A stretch of 64,000 nucleotides of DNA, from positions 1 to 64,000 of the forward strand of contig BAYV01000002.1 in assembly GCA_000710935.1 (NCBI GenBank). Direction: 5' to 3'. This document shows positions 26,166 through 34,660 of this stretch, piece by piece. The position numbers and the translations under genes were made by a program. Under the pieces are notes generated by a model that worked only from the letters and a program-made list of their open reading frames with translations, had not been told where the DNA came from and ran no database searches. The stretch comes from Iodidimonas nitroreducens (GTDB lineage Bacteria; Pseudomonadota; Alphaproteobacteria; Sphingomonadales; Rhodothalassiaceae). Position 1 is the stretch's first letter. Each line of letters opens with the position of its first letter.

Positions 26166-27217
26166 TGCACGGAACCCAGCCTATCAGCATCACGCCTTTA
26201 GAGCCGGGCGATCATGATCGCTGGGATGCGTTTGTGATGGCGCATGAAGCGGGAAGCTTTTTTCATCTTTCGGGATGGCAACAGGTGATTTCGCAGGCTT
26301 TTGGCCATGAAACGCATTATCTGATGGCCCAATCCGGCGGGCAGGTCCGGGCTGTTTTACCCCTTGTTCATATCAAAAGCGCGCTTTTTGGCGATAGCCT
26401 TGTTTCCACTGCTTTTTGTGTTGAAGGCGGCCCTTTATGGAGCGATCCGGGGGCTTTGGCTGCCCTTGATGCGGCGGCGGTGGCTTTGGCCGAAAAATTG
26501 GCTGTGGGCCATCTGGAATATCGGTTGATCACCCCGCTCCATGCCCTTGATGACCGCTGGGAAAGCCAATCCGATCTTTATGTGCGCTTTCGCAAGTCGT
26601 TTACGATGGATGCCGATGAGAATCTGAAAATGATCCCGCGCAAGCAGCGGGCCATGGTGCGCAAGGGCATCAAATGCGGGCTTTCGGGCGTTACGACCGA
26701 TGATCCCGATGCGCTTCATGCGGTTTATGCCGAAAGTGTGCGGAATTTGGGCACGCCGGTTTTCTCGAAGCGCTATTTCCGGCTTTTGAAGCAGATTTTC
26801 GGAGACCGCTGCGAATTGCTGTTGATCAAGCAAGGGGATGAAACCATTTCCGGGGTTCTATCATTTCGCTTTCGGAATGAAATTCTTCCCTATTATGGCG
26901 GCGGCACGGCCAAAGCGCGGGACCTGGCCGCCAATGATTTCATGTATTGGGAAACTCTGCGTCGGGCGGTGGAACGGGGTGAAACGGTTTTTGATTTTGG
27001 CCGGTCGAAATGCGGCACGGGATCTTATGATTTCAAAAAACACTGGGGCTTCGAGCCGCAGCCCCTGAGCTATGAATATCGCCTGATCCGGGCCGCTGCC
27101 GTGCCTTCAAACAATCCCCTCAATCCTAAATATCGGTTAGCGATTGCTTTATGGCAGCGCTTGCCACTATGGGCGGCCAATCGCATCGGGCCTTATCTTT
27201 CGCGATCATTGGGATGA
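26162..27217 (+). CDS. XrtA-system FemAB-like acyl/aminoacyl transferase
   Basis: This 351-residue GNAT-fold protein is of the FemAB-related group found in exosortase loci. Recognisable parts are WDAFVMAHEAGSFFHLSGWQ near the N-terminus, PRKQRAMVRKGIKCGLSG (the K-R-rich helix after domain one) and GDETISGVLSFRFRNEILPY. The closing GETVFDFGRSKCGTGSYDFK and KKHWGFEPQPLSYEY are characteristic. FemAB relatives attach amino acids to cell-wall precursors. In exosortase loci the acceptor is unknown but may be a polysaccharide sugar. Its ATG overlaps the deacetylase stop codon by ATGA. Confidence 0.9.
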   Translation: MMHGTQPISITPLEPGDHDRWDAFVMAHEAGSFFHLSGWQQVISQAFGHETHYLMAQSGGQVRAVLPLVHIKSALFGDSLVSTAFCVEGGPLWSDPGALAALDAAAVALAEKLAVGHLEYRLITPLHALDDRWESQSDLYVRFRKSFTMDADENLKMIPRKQRAMVRKGIKCGLSGVTTDDPDALHAVYAESVRNLGTPVFSKRYFRLLKQIFGDRCELLLIKQGDETISGVLSFRFRNEILPYYGGGTAKARDLAANDFMYWETLRRAVERGETVFDFGRSKCGTGSYDFKKHWGFEPQPLSYEYRLIRAAAVPSNNPLNPKYRLAIALWQRLPLWAANRIGPYLSRSLG

Positions 27218-27285
27218 TCGGGGATAGCATGTGAACATGAACAGCGGGACGGGTACAAAAACGAATAAGGGATCAGGGGCCACCC

Positions 27286-28905
27286 ATGGATAAGGTGCGC
27301 AATCATCCCCGGCAGATTGCCGTCCTCATCTGTGGGCTGGCGATCCTTTTGCTTGGCCTTGTCTTTCATCAAACGCTGATGAGCATGGTTTTGATCTGGC
27401 TTAATTCCAGCACTTATGGCCATGGGCTTTTGATCGCCCCCATATCCCTTTATCTGATCTGGAACAATCGTCACCGGCTGGCAGCCCTGCCGATCAAGGC
27501 ATCATTTTGGGGGTTGGTGTGGCTGTTGGGCGCGGCCTTGCTCTGGCTTTTGGGGGATATGGCACAGATCAATCTGATCAGCCATTTTGCCCTTGTCGCC
27601 TTCATCCCCGGCCTTGTGCTGGCGATTTTGGGTCTGCCCATGGCTCGGGCCCTGATTTTTCCTTTGGGCTATCTCTTTTTCATGGTGCCCTTCGGCGATT
27701 TTGCCATTGCCCCCTTACAGGATCTGACCGCCCATTATACCGCCATTCTGGTGCGGTGGACCGGTATCCCGATCTATCATGAAAATTGGACATTGGTGAT
27801 CCCCGGCGGCACCTTTCTGGTGGCCGAAGCCTGCGCCGGGGTGCGTTTTCTGATCGCCTGTGTGGCTTTGGGGGCTTTGATCGCGGGCACCTTCCTCAAG
27901 CGCTGGTGGAAGCGTGTTGTTTTTCTGACTTTGGCTATCGCGGTTCCCATCATTGCCAATGTGGTGCGGGCCTATGGTATTGTTCTGGTTGCACATTACA
28001 GCAATTTTGAACATGCCGTGGGCGTTGACCATCTGATTTATGGCTTTGTTTTCCTCAGCTTTGTGATGCTGATCCTCATTCTGGCAGCATGGTGGATGCG
28101 CGATGTGGGGCCTGATGCTCTTTTTGCTGCCCCTCGCGCCGATAGCGATACGGCTGATCTGAAAAGCTCAGCCCTTTCCCGCCCTGATCTGATGCCTATC
28201 GGTGCCGCCGCAACTCTGGCGCTGCTGATGGCTTTGGGGGTGCGGTTTTATAGCCACCATGCTTTGCAGATTGCGCCCGCGCCCCTCGTGCAGCTTTATG
28301 CCCCGGAGGGATTTGCCGGGCCGGGTGGCTGGACTTTTCTGGGCAAGGCCGAGGCGGGCGATTGGGTGGGTGATTTTTCCGCTGCTGATGCACAGGAAAC
28401 CTGGGTTTATGCCAAGGGTGACACGCGCTTTTCGGTGTTCATGGCTTTTTATGGCGATCAGGGGCCGGAAAAGGAAATCATATCCTATCGCAATGATCTG
28501 ATCGGCCCCCAGGCCTTGGATGTGGTGCAGGTGGGGGTGACTAAGCCCGATTTCATGGGGCCAGATCTGCCACCCGCCAATCTTATGCGCCTGTCCGGGC
28601 CCGATGGTCAGCGCCTTGTGTGGTATTGGTATATTCTGCCATCCGATGCCACGGCGAACCGCTCATCCGTTAAATTAAAGGGTTTGTGGGCTAAATTCCG
28701 GGGGGCGCGGGCCCCGGCGATGGTGCTGGCCATTTCGGCCCCCGGGCTTCAACTGGCTGATGAACAAGGCCGTTTGCAGGATTTTCTGCGCAGCACGGGT
28801 TTTGATGAAACACTGCAAAAAGGCGGCTTTGCCCCATGGGTGGCGCGCCATGAGATGATCACAGGAAAGAACGCAGATGTGCGGAATAGCAGGCATATTC
28901 GATAG
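27286..28905 (+). CDS. xrtA: Exosortase A with C-terminal EpsI domain
   Basis: This 539-residue multi-spanning inner-membrane transpeptidase-like protease recognises PEP-CTERM signals. The catalytic residues are visible: Cys183 in VAEACAGVRFL, Arg228 in NVVRAYGIVLVAH and His249 in GVDHLIYGFVF. There are at least eight hydrophobic segments up to about residue 270. Another span near 305 leads into a periplasmic EpsI domain with SYRNDLIGPQ and LVWYWYILPS. This layout is typical of the exopolysaccharide-linked XrtA. Likely substrates in this window are the proteins at 1420 and 16429. The gene overlaps the next one by 29 bases. Confidence 0.96.
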   Translation: MDKVRNHPRQIAVLICGLAILLLGLVFHQTLMSMVLIWLNSSTYGHGLLIAPISLYLIWNNRHRLAALPIKASFWGLVWLLGAALLWLLGDMAQINLISHFALVAFIPGLVLAILGLPMARALIFPLGYLFFMVPFGDFAIAPLQDLTAHYTAILVRWTGIPIYHENWTLVIPGGTFLVAEACAGVRFLIACVALGALIAGTFLKRWWKRVVFLTLAIAVPIIANVVRAYGIVLVAHYSNFEHAVGVDHLIYGFVFLSFVMLILILAAWWMRDVGPDALFAAPRADSDTADLKSSALSRPDLMPIGAAATLALLMALGVRFYSHHALQIAPAPLVQLYAPEGFAGPGGWTFLGKAEAGDWVGDFSAADAQETWVYAKGDTRFSVFMAFYGDQGPEKEIISYRNDLIGPQALDVVQVGVTKPDFMGPDLPPANLMRLSGPDGQRLVWYWYILPSDATANRSSVKLKGLWAKFRGARAPAMVLAISAPGLQLADEQGRLQDFLRSTGFDETLQKGGFAPWVARHEMITGKNADVRNSRHIR

Positions 28906-30817
28906 CCGATCCGAGCGGCCGATCGATCAAGGGCTTTTAAAGCGGATGAGCGATTCCATCGCCCATCGCGGCCCGGATGATGATGGCTTTTTGTTTCGGC
29001 CCGGGGTGGGGCTGGCCCATCGGCGCTTGTCGATCATCGATCTGGCGGGCGGCCATCAGCCGATGTTCAATGAAGATGGCACTGTGAGCGTGGTTTATAA
29101 TGGTGAGATTTATAATTTTGCCGCGCTGACCCGTGAATTGCAATCTCTTGGCCATCATTTCCAAACCCGCAGCGATACCGAAGTGATCGTTCACGCCTGG
29201 GAAGAATGGGGCGCAGATTGTGTGACGCGCTTTCGCGGGATGTTTGCCTTTGCCATTCATGATGCCAATCAAAACAGCCTGTTTCTGGCGCGCGACAGAT
29301 TGGGCATCAAGCCGCTTTATTATGCCCAAACCGATGATGGCACGCTGGTTTTTGCCTCTGAGTTGAAAGCGCTTTTGCATTATCCTCGTTTGGGGCGCGA
29401 TCTGGATGCGGTGGCCGTGGAAAATTTCTTCGCCTTTGGCTATGTGCCCGATCCGCGCTCGATCTATCAATCGGTGAAAAAGCTGGCACCCGGCCATCAT
29501 CTTTATCAGCAGCGGGGACGCTCGGCGGCCCATCCGCAGCAATATTGGGATATGACCTTCGCCGAGGATGAAAACACGGCCTTTGCCGATCAGGCCGAAG
29601 CCTTGCGCGAAAAGCTGGAAGAAGCGGTGCGGATCAGGATGATCGCCGAAGTGCCCTTGGGTGCCTTTTTATCGGGCGGGGTGGATTCCAGCGCGGTGGT
29701 GGCGATGATGGCCAAAAGCCAGGCAAGCCCGGTCAATACCTGCTCCATTTCCTTTGGCGATAAGGATTATGACGAATCCATCTATGCCCGCAAGGTGGCG
29801 GAACGCTACGGCACGGCGCATCATGAGCGCAGGGTTGATCCCGAAGATTTCGGCCTGCTTTCGATCCTGCCACGGATTTATGACGAGCCTTTTGCCGATA
29901 GTTCGGCGCTGCCCACCTATCGGGTATGCGAAGAAGCGCGCAAGCATGTGACCGTTGCCTTGTCGGGAGATGGCGGTGATGAAGTCTTTGCCGGCTATCG
30001 GCGCTATCGCTGGCATCATTATGAAGAACGGGTGCGGGGGCTTTTGCCGCCGGGAATTCGCCAGCCATTTTTTGGGCTCACAGGTTCGCTTTATCCAAAA
30101 ATGGATTGGGCACCGAAGCCCTTGCGCGCCAAATCCACATTGCAGGCATTGGCCCGCAGTTCGGCCGAGGGCTATTTTCACAGCATTTCGATCCTGCCCG
30201 ATGCCCTGCGCGAAGAGCTTTATAGCGATGGGTTCAAACGCGATCTGCAGGGCTATCGATCTTTGGACCTGATCCAATATCATATGGATCGGGCGCCCAC
30301 CGATCATCATCTGTCGAAAGCTCAATATGTGGATATGAAAACCTATCTGCCGGGCGATATTTTAACCAAGGTTGATCGGGCGAGCATGGCCCATTCTCTT
30401 GAAGTTCGGGTGCCCTTGCTTGATCACCCCTTTGTGGAATGGTCGGGCACTGTGGGGGCGAGTCGCAAATTGCACGGGCGGGAAGGGAAATATCTGTTCA
30501 AAAAATCATTGGAGCCGTTGTTATCCAATGACATTCTCTATCGGTCGAAAATGGGCTTTGCCGTCCCCCTTGCGCGATGGTTTCGCGGGCCGCTGAAAAG
30601 CGCTGTGGAAAAAGCCATTCTGCATGGTGCTTTGGCCGATAGCGGCTTTTTCAAGCACAGCGCGCTGGCCCGGATCGTTGATCAACATATGAGCGGAATG
30701 CGCGATCATAGCCAGGCCCTGTGGGCGCTGATGATGTTTTCCGGCTTTTTGGAACAGGTGCACGAGATGCCGCAAGGAGATGATCCGCATCGGGAATTAG
30801 CCGGGCTTTCAATTTAG
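28877..30817 (+). CDS. XrtA-system asparagine-synthetase-like amidotransferase
   Basis: This 646-residue glutamine-dependent amidotransferase has an intact glutaminase domain. The N-terminal nucleophile Cys2 is in MCGIAGIFDS, with SIAHRGPDDDG, LAHRRLSIIDL and VVYNGEIYNF. The synthetase domain contains the PP-loop FLSGGVDSSAVVAMM, followed by VALSGDGGDEVFAGYRRY and EVRVPLLDHPFVEW. It is the exosortase-locus member of the AsnB family and probably amidates a carboxylate on the polysaccharide or on a precursor. It overlaps the end of xrtA, so expression is probably coupled. A second AsnB-like gene at 47457 lacks the nucleophile. Confidence 0.93.
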   Translation: MCGIAGIFDSRSERPIDQGLLKRMSDSIAHRGPDDDGFLFRPGVGLAHRRLSIIDLAGGHQPMFNEDGTVSVVYNGEIYNFAALTRELQSLGHHFQTRSDTEVIVHAWEEWGADCVTRFRGMFAFAIHDANQNSLFLARDRLGIKPLYYAQTDDGTLVFASELKALLHYPRLGRDLDAVAVENFFAFGYVPDPRSIYQSVKKLAPGHHLYQQRGRSAAHPQQYWDMTFAEDENTAFADQAEALREKLEEAVRIRMIAEVPLGAFLSGGVDSSAVVAMMAKSQASPVNTCSISFGDKDYDESIYARKVAERYGTAHHERRVDPEDFGLLSILPRIYDEPFADSSALPTYRVCEEARKHVTVALSGDGGDEVFAGYRRYRWHHYEERVRGLLPPGIRQPFFGLTGSLYPKMDWAPKPLRAKSTLQALARSSAEGYFHSISILPDALREELYSDGFKRDLQGYRSLDLIQYHMDRAPTDHHLSKAQYVDMKTYLPGDILTKVDRASMAHSLEVRVPLLDHPFVEWSGTVGASRKLHGREGKYLFKKSLEPLLSNDILYRSKMGFAVPLARWFRGPLKSAVEKAILHGALADSGFFKHSALARIVDQHMSGMRDHSQALWALMMFSGFLEQVHEMPQGDDPHRELAGLSI

Positions 30818-30940
30818 TTGAGATATTCGTGATTGAATGAACATGAAATCTCATTTTGATCGGTATTTTTATGTTAAATGAAATTTAAAAATAAACAGAT
30901 ATAGATGCACATTCAGAATGAATAATTGTTCGGGGGAACG

Positions 30941-32314
30941 ATGTCTGTCACAAATAGTAATAAACCATTAATTTTTATGGCACTTCTAGAGTGCCTGATC
31001 ATTTATGGATGCTTTTTGGCGAGCGTTTTCATTCATGATAATAATTTATTTTCTAATGATATTATAAGAATAAGTGTTGGAATTATAAGTATCTGTATCA
31101 TAATTGGTACGGTTATGTTTTCTGTTGGATTATATAACTGGAAAATATCAACCGGTTATTCCGATATCGCTGTTAGAATAATCTCTTCATTTGTTATTGG
31201 TTATCTGACCTATGTTACTTTTGTTTATGTGATCAGCTATATCCGGCTGCCGCCAACCGTTATTTTGTTCGGGATGTTCTTTTCCCTCGTTGGTATTTTG
31301 ATCCTTCGCCTCATTTTTGTTCGGCTTACCAAATGGTCCAATCTGAAAAGCCGGGTTCTGGTTCTGGGCACCGGCAAGCAGGCGGCGCGGATCGTGCAAT
31401 TAGAGCAGCTTGGCCATGCCAGCCGTTTTGTGACCACGGGCTTCGTTAATCTGGAATCCGTGAAGCCACGGGTGGATCAAAATCGCATTATTGATATGCC
31501 CGATGATCTGGCGGATTATGCCCTGAAACAGGATGTGGATGAAGTGGTGGTGGCGCTGGAAGAGCGCCGTGGCCAAGTGCCTCTGGCCCCCCTGATCAAT
31601 ACCCGCCTGCGGGGCGTGAGTGTGACCGATTATCAAACTTTTTGCGAACGGGTGCAGGGCCGGATCGATCTCGATGCCCTGCGGCCAAGCTGGTTTTTTC
31701 AATCCGATGGCTTTCGCCGCAGCGGCTTTCACCGGCTGATCAAACGGACGGTCGATATTGTGCTCAGCCTTGTTTTGTTGATCTTCACGATGCCGCTTTT
31801 GCTTTTGACCATGATTTTGATCCGCCTTGAAAGCCCGGGCGGAGCCTTTTATGTGCAAGAGCGCGTGGGTCTGGGCGGTAAGCCGTTTACTTTGGTCAAA
31901 TTCCGCTCCATGCGCAATGATGCGGAAAAAAATGGCGAAGCGCAATGGGCACAAAAAGGCGATGCCCGGGTCACCCGGATCGGGGCCCTGATCCGCAAAA
32001 GCCGGATCGATGAAATCCCGCAGGTGATCAATGTTTTGAAAGGCGATATGAGCTTTGTGGGACCGCGCCCCGAACGTCCGGTTTTTGTTGATCTTCTGGC
32101 GGCGGAAATTCCCTTTTATCAGGAACGCCACAGCGTACGCCCGGGGATCACCGGTTGGGCGCAGCTCAATTATCCTTATGGTGCCTCGGCCGAGGATGCC
32201 CGGCAAAAGCTGCAATATGATCTTTATTACATCAAATATTTCAGCATCATCTTCGATCTTTCCATTGTTTTGCAAACCTTCCGCGTGGTGATCTGGTCTG
32301 ATGGCGCGCGCTAA
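30941..32314 (+). CDS. XrtA-system undecaprenyl-phosphate sugar phosphotransferase
   Basis: This 457-residue membrane enzyme likely primes repeat-unit synthesis by moving a sugar-1-phosphate to undecaprenyl phosphate. Four N-terminal hydrophobic segments (about 1-130) precede a Rossmann-like domain (SRVLVLGTGKQAARIVQLEQ). The catalytic domain follows with KRTVDIVLSLVLLIFTMPLL, then FTLVKFRSMR, IRKSRIDEIPQVINVLKGDM, FVGPRPERP and RPGITGWAQL. CGGGGGAACG lies directly before the ATG. The first about 300 bases of coding DNA and the 123 bases before it are much more AT-rich than the rest of the operon. Confidence 0.92.
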   Translation: MSVTNSNKPLIFMALLECLIIYGCFLASVFIHDNNLFSNDIIRISVGIISICIIIGTVMFSVGLYNWKISTGYSDIAVRIISSFVIGYLTYVTFVYVISYIRLPPTVILFGMFFSLVGILILRLIFVRLTKWSNLKSRVLVLGTGKQAARIVQLEQLGHASRFVTTGFVNLESVKPRVDQNRIIDMPDDLADYALKQDVDEVVVALEERRGQVPLAPLINTRLRGVSVTDYQTFCERVQGRIDLDALRPSWFFQSDGFRRSGFHRLIKRTVDIVLSLVLLIFTMPLLLLTMILIRLESPGGAFYVQERVGLGGKPFTLVKFRSMRNDAEKNGEAQWAQKGDARVTRIGALIRKSRIDEIPQVINVLKGDMSFVGPRPERPVFVDLLAAEIPFYQERHSVRPGITGWAQLNYPYGASAEDARQKLQYDLYYIKYFSIIFDLSIVLQTFRVVIWSDGAR

Positions 32315-33473
32315 GCCCAAAAGCGTGTCGCGCATGGGTGGCACGTCAAAAATCCTGCATATTTTCCCTACATTTGCCCCCGGCGGGGTGCAATTGCGGA
32401 TTATCAGGCTGATCGAACGATTGGAGGCTGGCCGCTATCAGCATCAGATATTGGCGCTGGATCAGAATTATCGTGCCGCCGCTCATGCCCCCAATCTCCC
32501 TGATCTCGATTTTTATGAGCAGGATCAAAGCCCCTTAAAGGATGTAACATTATCGGGGCTTTCCGGCCTGATGCAGCGCCGCCGGGCTTTGGCAAAGGTT
32601 GGCCCCGATCTTTTATGCACCTATAATTGGGGGGCGATGGATTGGGCAATGGCGGCCCGTTTTGGCCCCTTGCCGCATCTGCATTTTGAAAGCGGCTTTG
32701 GCCCGGATGAGGCCATCAAGCCTTTGCGGCGGCGCTCTTTGTTTCGGCAATTTGCCCTGGCTCGGATCAAGGCGCTTGTGGTGCCATCACAAACTTTGGT
32801 TGAGATAGCCAACCGCCATCATTGGGTGGCCCCCAAAAAAATTCGCCATATCCCCAATGCGGTTGATTGCCAATGGTACCAGCCCGGCGAAAAGCCTGAA
32901 AGGGTGGCGGATGACAATCTGGAATTGCTGACCATCGCACCCCTGCGCGCAGAAAAACGGCTGGATCGGCTGATCGATCATTTTGCCCCCCTTGTCCATA
33001 TCAATCCCCGGGTCCGCCTGACGATTTTGGGGGAAGGGCCGTGCCGCCCGGCTTTGGAAGCCCAAATTGCGGAACTGGGTGTGGGCCATCGGATCGCGCT
33101 TCATGGCCATGTCACCGATATTCGCCCGGCCCTCAATCGCGCCGATCTGTTTTTGATGACCTCGATCACCGAACAAATGCCCAATGCGCTTTTGCAGGCC
33201 ATGGCGGCGGGGCTGCCGGTTCTGGCTTTTGCGGCGGGGGATATCGCCGCCATTCTGCCGCCCAAGGCACGCTTTTTGGTTTTTGCCCAAAATGATGATG
33301 CGGGCTTTGGTAAAGCCTTGCTTGATCTGGCCCAAAATCCATCCCTGCGTCATGATCTGGGCGCAGAGAACCGGCGCCGGGTGGTGGCGCATTATGATCT
33401 GGATATCATGGTCGCGGCCTATGATGCCCTTTATCAACAGGCCTTGGCGCTTCAGGCTTTGGATGTCTCATGA
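32301..33473 (+). CDS. XrtA-system GT4-family glycosyltransferase
   Basis: This 390-residue cytoplasmic glycosyltransferase has the GT-B fold. N-terminal domain: ILHIFPTFAPGGVQLRIIRL. Donor-binding domain: LTIAPLRAEKRLDRLIDHFA, VRLTILGEGPCRPALEAQIA, then IALHGHVTDIRPALNRADLF and ITEQMPNALLQAMAAGLPVL, which carries the Ex7E-type acidic residues. It overlaps the end of the priming transferase gene by 14 bases; an internal ATG at 32334 is an alternative start. The sugar is unknown. Confidence 0.88.
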   Translation: MARAKPKSVSRMGGTSKILHIFPTFAPGGVQLRIIRLIERLEAGRYQHQILALDQNYRAAAHAPNLPDLDFYEQDQSPLKDVTLSGLSGLMQRRRALAKVGPDLLCTYNWGAMDWAMAARFGPLPHLHFESGFGPDEAIKPLRRRSLFRQFALARIKALVVPSQTLVEIANRHHWVAPKKIRHIPNAVDCQWYQPGEKPERVADDNLELLTIAPLRAEKRLDRLIDHFAPLVHINPRVRLTILGEGPCRPALEAQIAELGVGHRIALHGHVTDIRPALNRADLFLMTSITEQMPNALLQAMAAGLPVLAFAAGDIAAILPPKARFLVFAQNDDAGFGKALLDLAQNPSLRHDLGAENRRRVVAHYDLDIMVAAYDALYQQALALQALDVS

Positions 33474-34660
33474 AACTTCTTGTTTTCTCAACATTATTTC
33501 CCAATCCCCAGCAGCCCCATCACGGGATTTTTGTGGAAAACCGCCTGCGTCATCTGCGCGAAGACAGCGGCTATGAAGCCCATGTGCTGGCCCCTGTGCC
33601 ATGGTTTCCGAGTGCCTCGCCGCATTTTGGCACTTATGCCGATTATGCCAAAATCCCTAGGCATGATGAGCGCCATGGCCTGATGATCAACCATCCGCGT
33701 TATCTGGTGATCCCCAAAATCGGCATGTTGGTCACCCCTTTCAGTCTTTATCTGGCGGCCCGCCCGGTGGTGGCACGGCTTTTGGCCGAAGGGCATCGCT
33801 TTGATCTGATGGATGCGCATTATTTTTATCCCGATGGGGTGGCCGCCGCCCTTCTGGCGCGGGAATTTGATCTGCCTTTCACCATCACCGGGAGGGGCAC
33901 CGATCTCAATCTGATCCCGCGTCATGCTTTGCCACGCCGATTGATCCGCTTTGCCGCCAATAAAGCCGATGGGCTGATCACGGTTTGTGCTGCCTTGGCC
34001 GATGATCTGGCCGCTATCGGTGTGCCGCGCGATCGGGTGACGGTGCTGCGCAATGGGGTCGATCTCAAAGCCTTTCAAAGGGATGAGGCCGGGGCCCTGG
34101 CCCTGCGCCAAAAGCTGGGCATCAAAGATGGGCCGGTGCTTTTATCGGTGGGGCATTTGATCGAACGCAAAGCCCATGATCTGGTGATCGGGGCGCTGGC
34201 GGCATTGGGGCGCGGGCATCTGATCATTGCCGGAAAGGGGCCACAGGAAAAATATCTGAAGGATCTGGCGCAATCCTTGGGGCTTGCGGATCGGGTACAT
34301 TTTCTGGGTCTGGTGCCGCATCATGATTTATCGTCCGTTTATAGCGCGGCTGATCTTTTCATTCTGGCATCGAGCCGGGAAGGCTGGCCCAATGTTTTGC
34401 TGGAAAGCATGGCCTGCGGAACGCCGGTGGTGGCCACCGCAGTCAATGGCTCGCCCGAAGTGGTGACAAAGCCGGTTGCTGGGCGCATCGTTGCCGAACG
34501 CAGCGGCCAGGCCCTTGCTGCAGCGGCTGAAGATATATTGAACGATCCGCCATCGCCTGAGGCCGTGCGCGCCTATGCGGAAGATTTTTCATGGCAGGCC
34601 ACGAGCCTCGGGCAGATGGCGCTGTTCAATTCGATCCTGGAAGCCAGGAAAAACTCATAA
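33470..34660 (+). CDS. XrtA-system GT4-family glycosyltransferase
   Basis: This 396-residue GT-B glycosyltransferase opens with MKLLVFSTLFPNPQQPHHGI. Further segments are LPFTITGRGTDLNLIPRHAL in the acceptor half, VTVLRNGVDLKAF at the hinge, VGHLIERKAHDLVIGALAAL and the donor-site motif SSREGWPNVLLESMACGTPV. Its ATG overlaps the previous stop codon (ATGA). It is the last gene of the main rightward operon and its 3' end overlaps the convergent gene at 34655 by six bases, so the operon probably ends by convergence. Confidence 0.88.
   Translation: MKLLVFSTLFPNPQQPHHGIFVENRLRHLREDSGYEAHVLAPVPWFPSASPHFGTYADYAKIPRHDERHGLMINHPRYLVIPKIGMLVTPFSLYLAARPVVARLLAEGHRFDLMDAHYFYPDGVAAALLAREFDLPFTITGRGTDLNLIPRHALPRRLIRFAANKADGLITVCAALADDLAAIGVPRDRVTVLRNGVDLKAFQRDEAGALALRQKLGIKDGPVLLSVGHLIERKAHDLVIGALAALGRGHLIIAGKGPQEKYLKDLAQSLGLADRVHFLGLVPHHDLSSVYSAADLFILASSREGWPNVLLESMACGTPVVATAVNGSPEVVTKPVAGRIVAERSGQALAAAAEDILNDPPSPEAVRAYAEDFSWQATSLGQMALFNSILEARKNS

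Noticed and set aside
31400-32344. Open frame of 314 codons on the minus strand
   Set aside because: It is opposite the priming sugar transferase, which has clear motifs; the antisense product has none.
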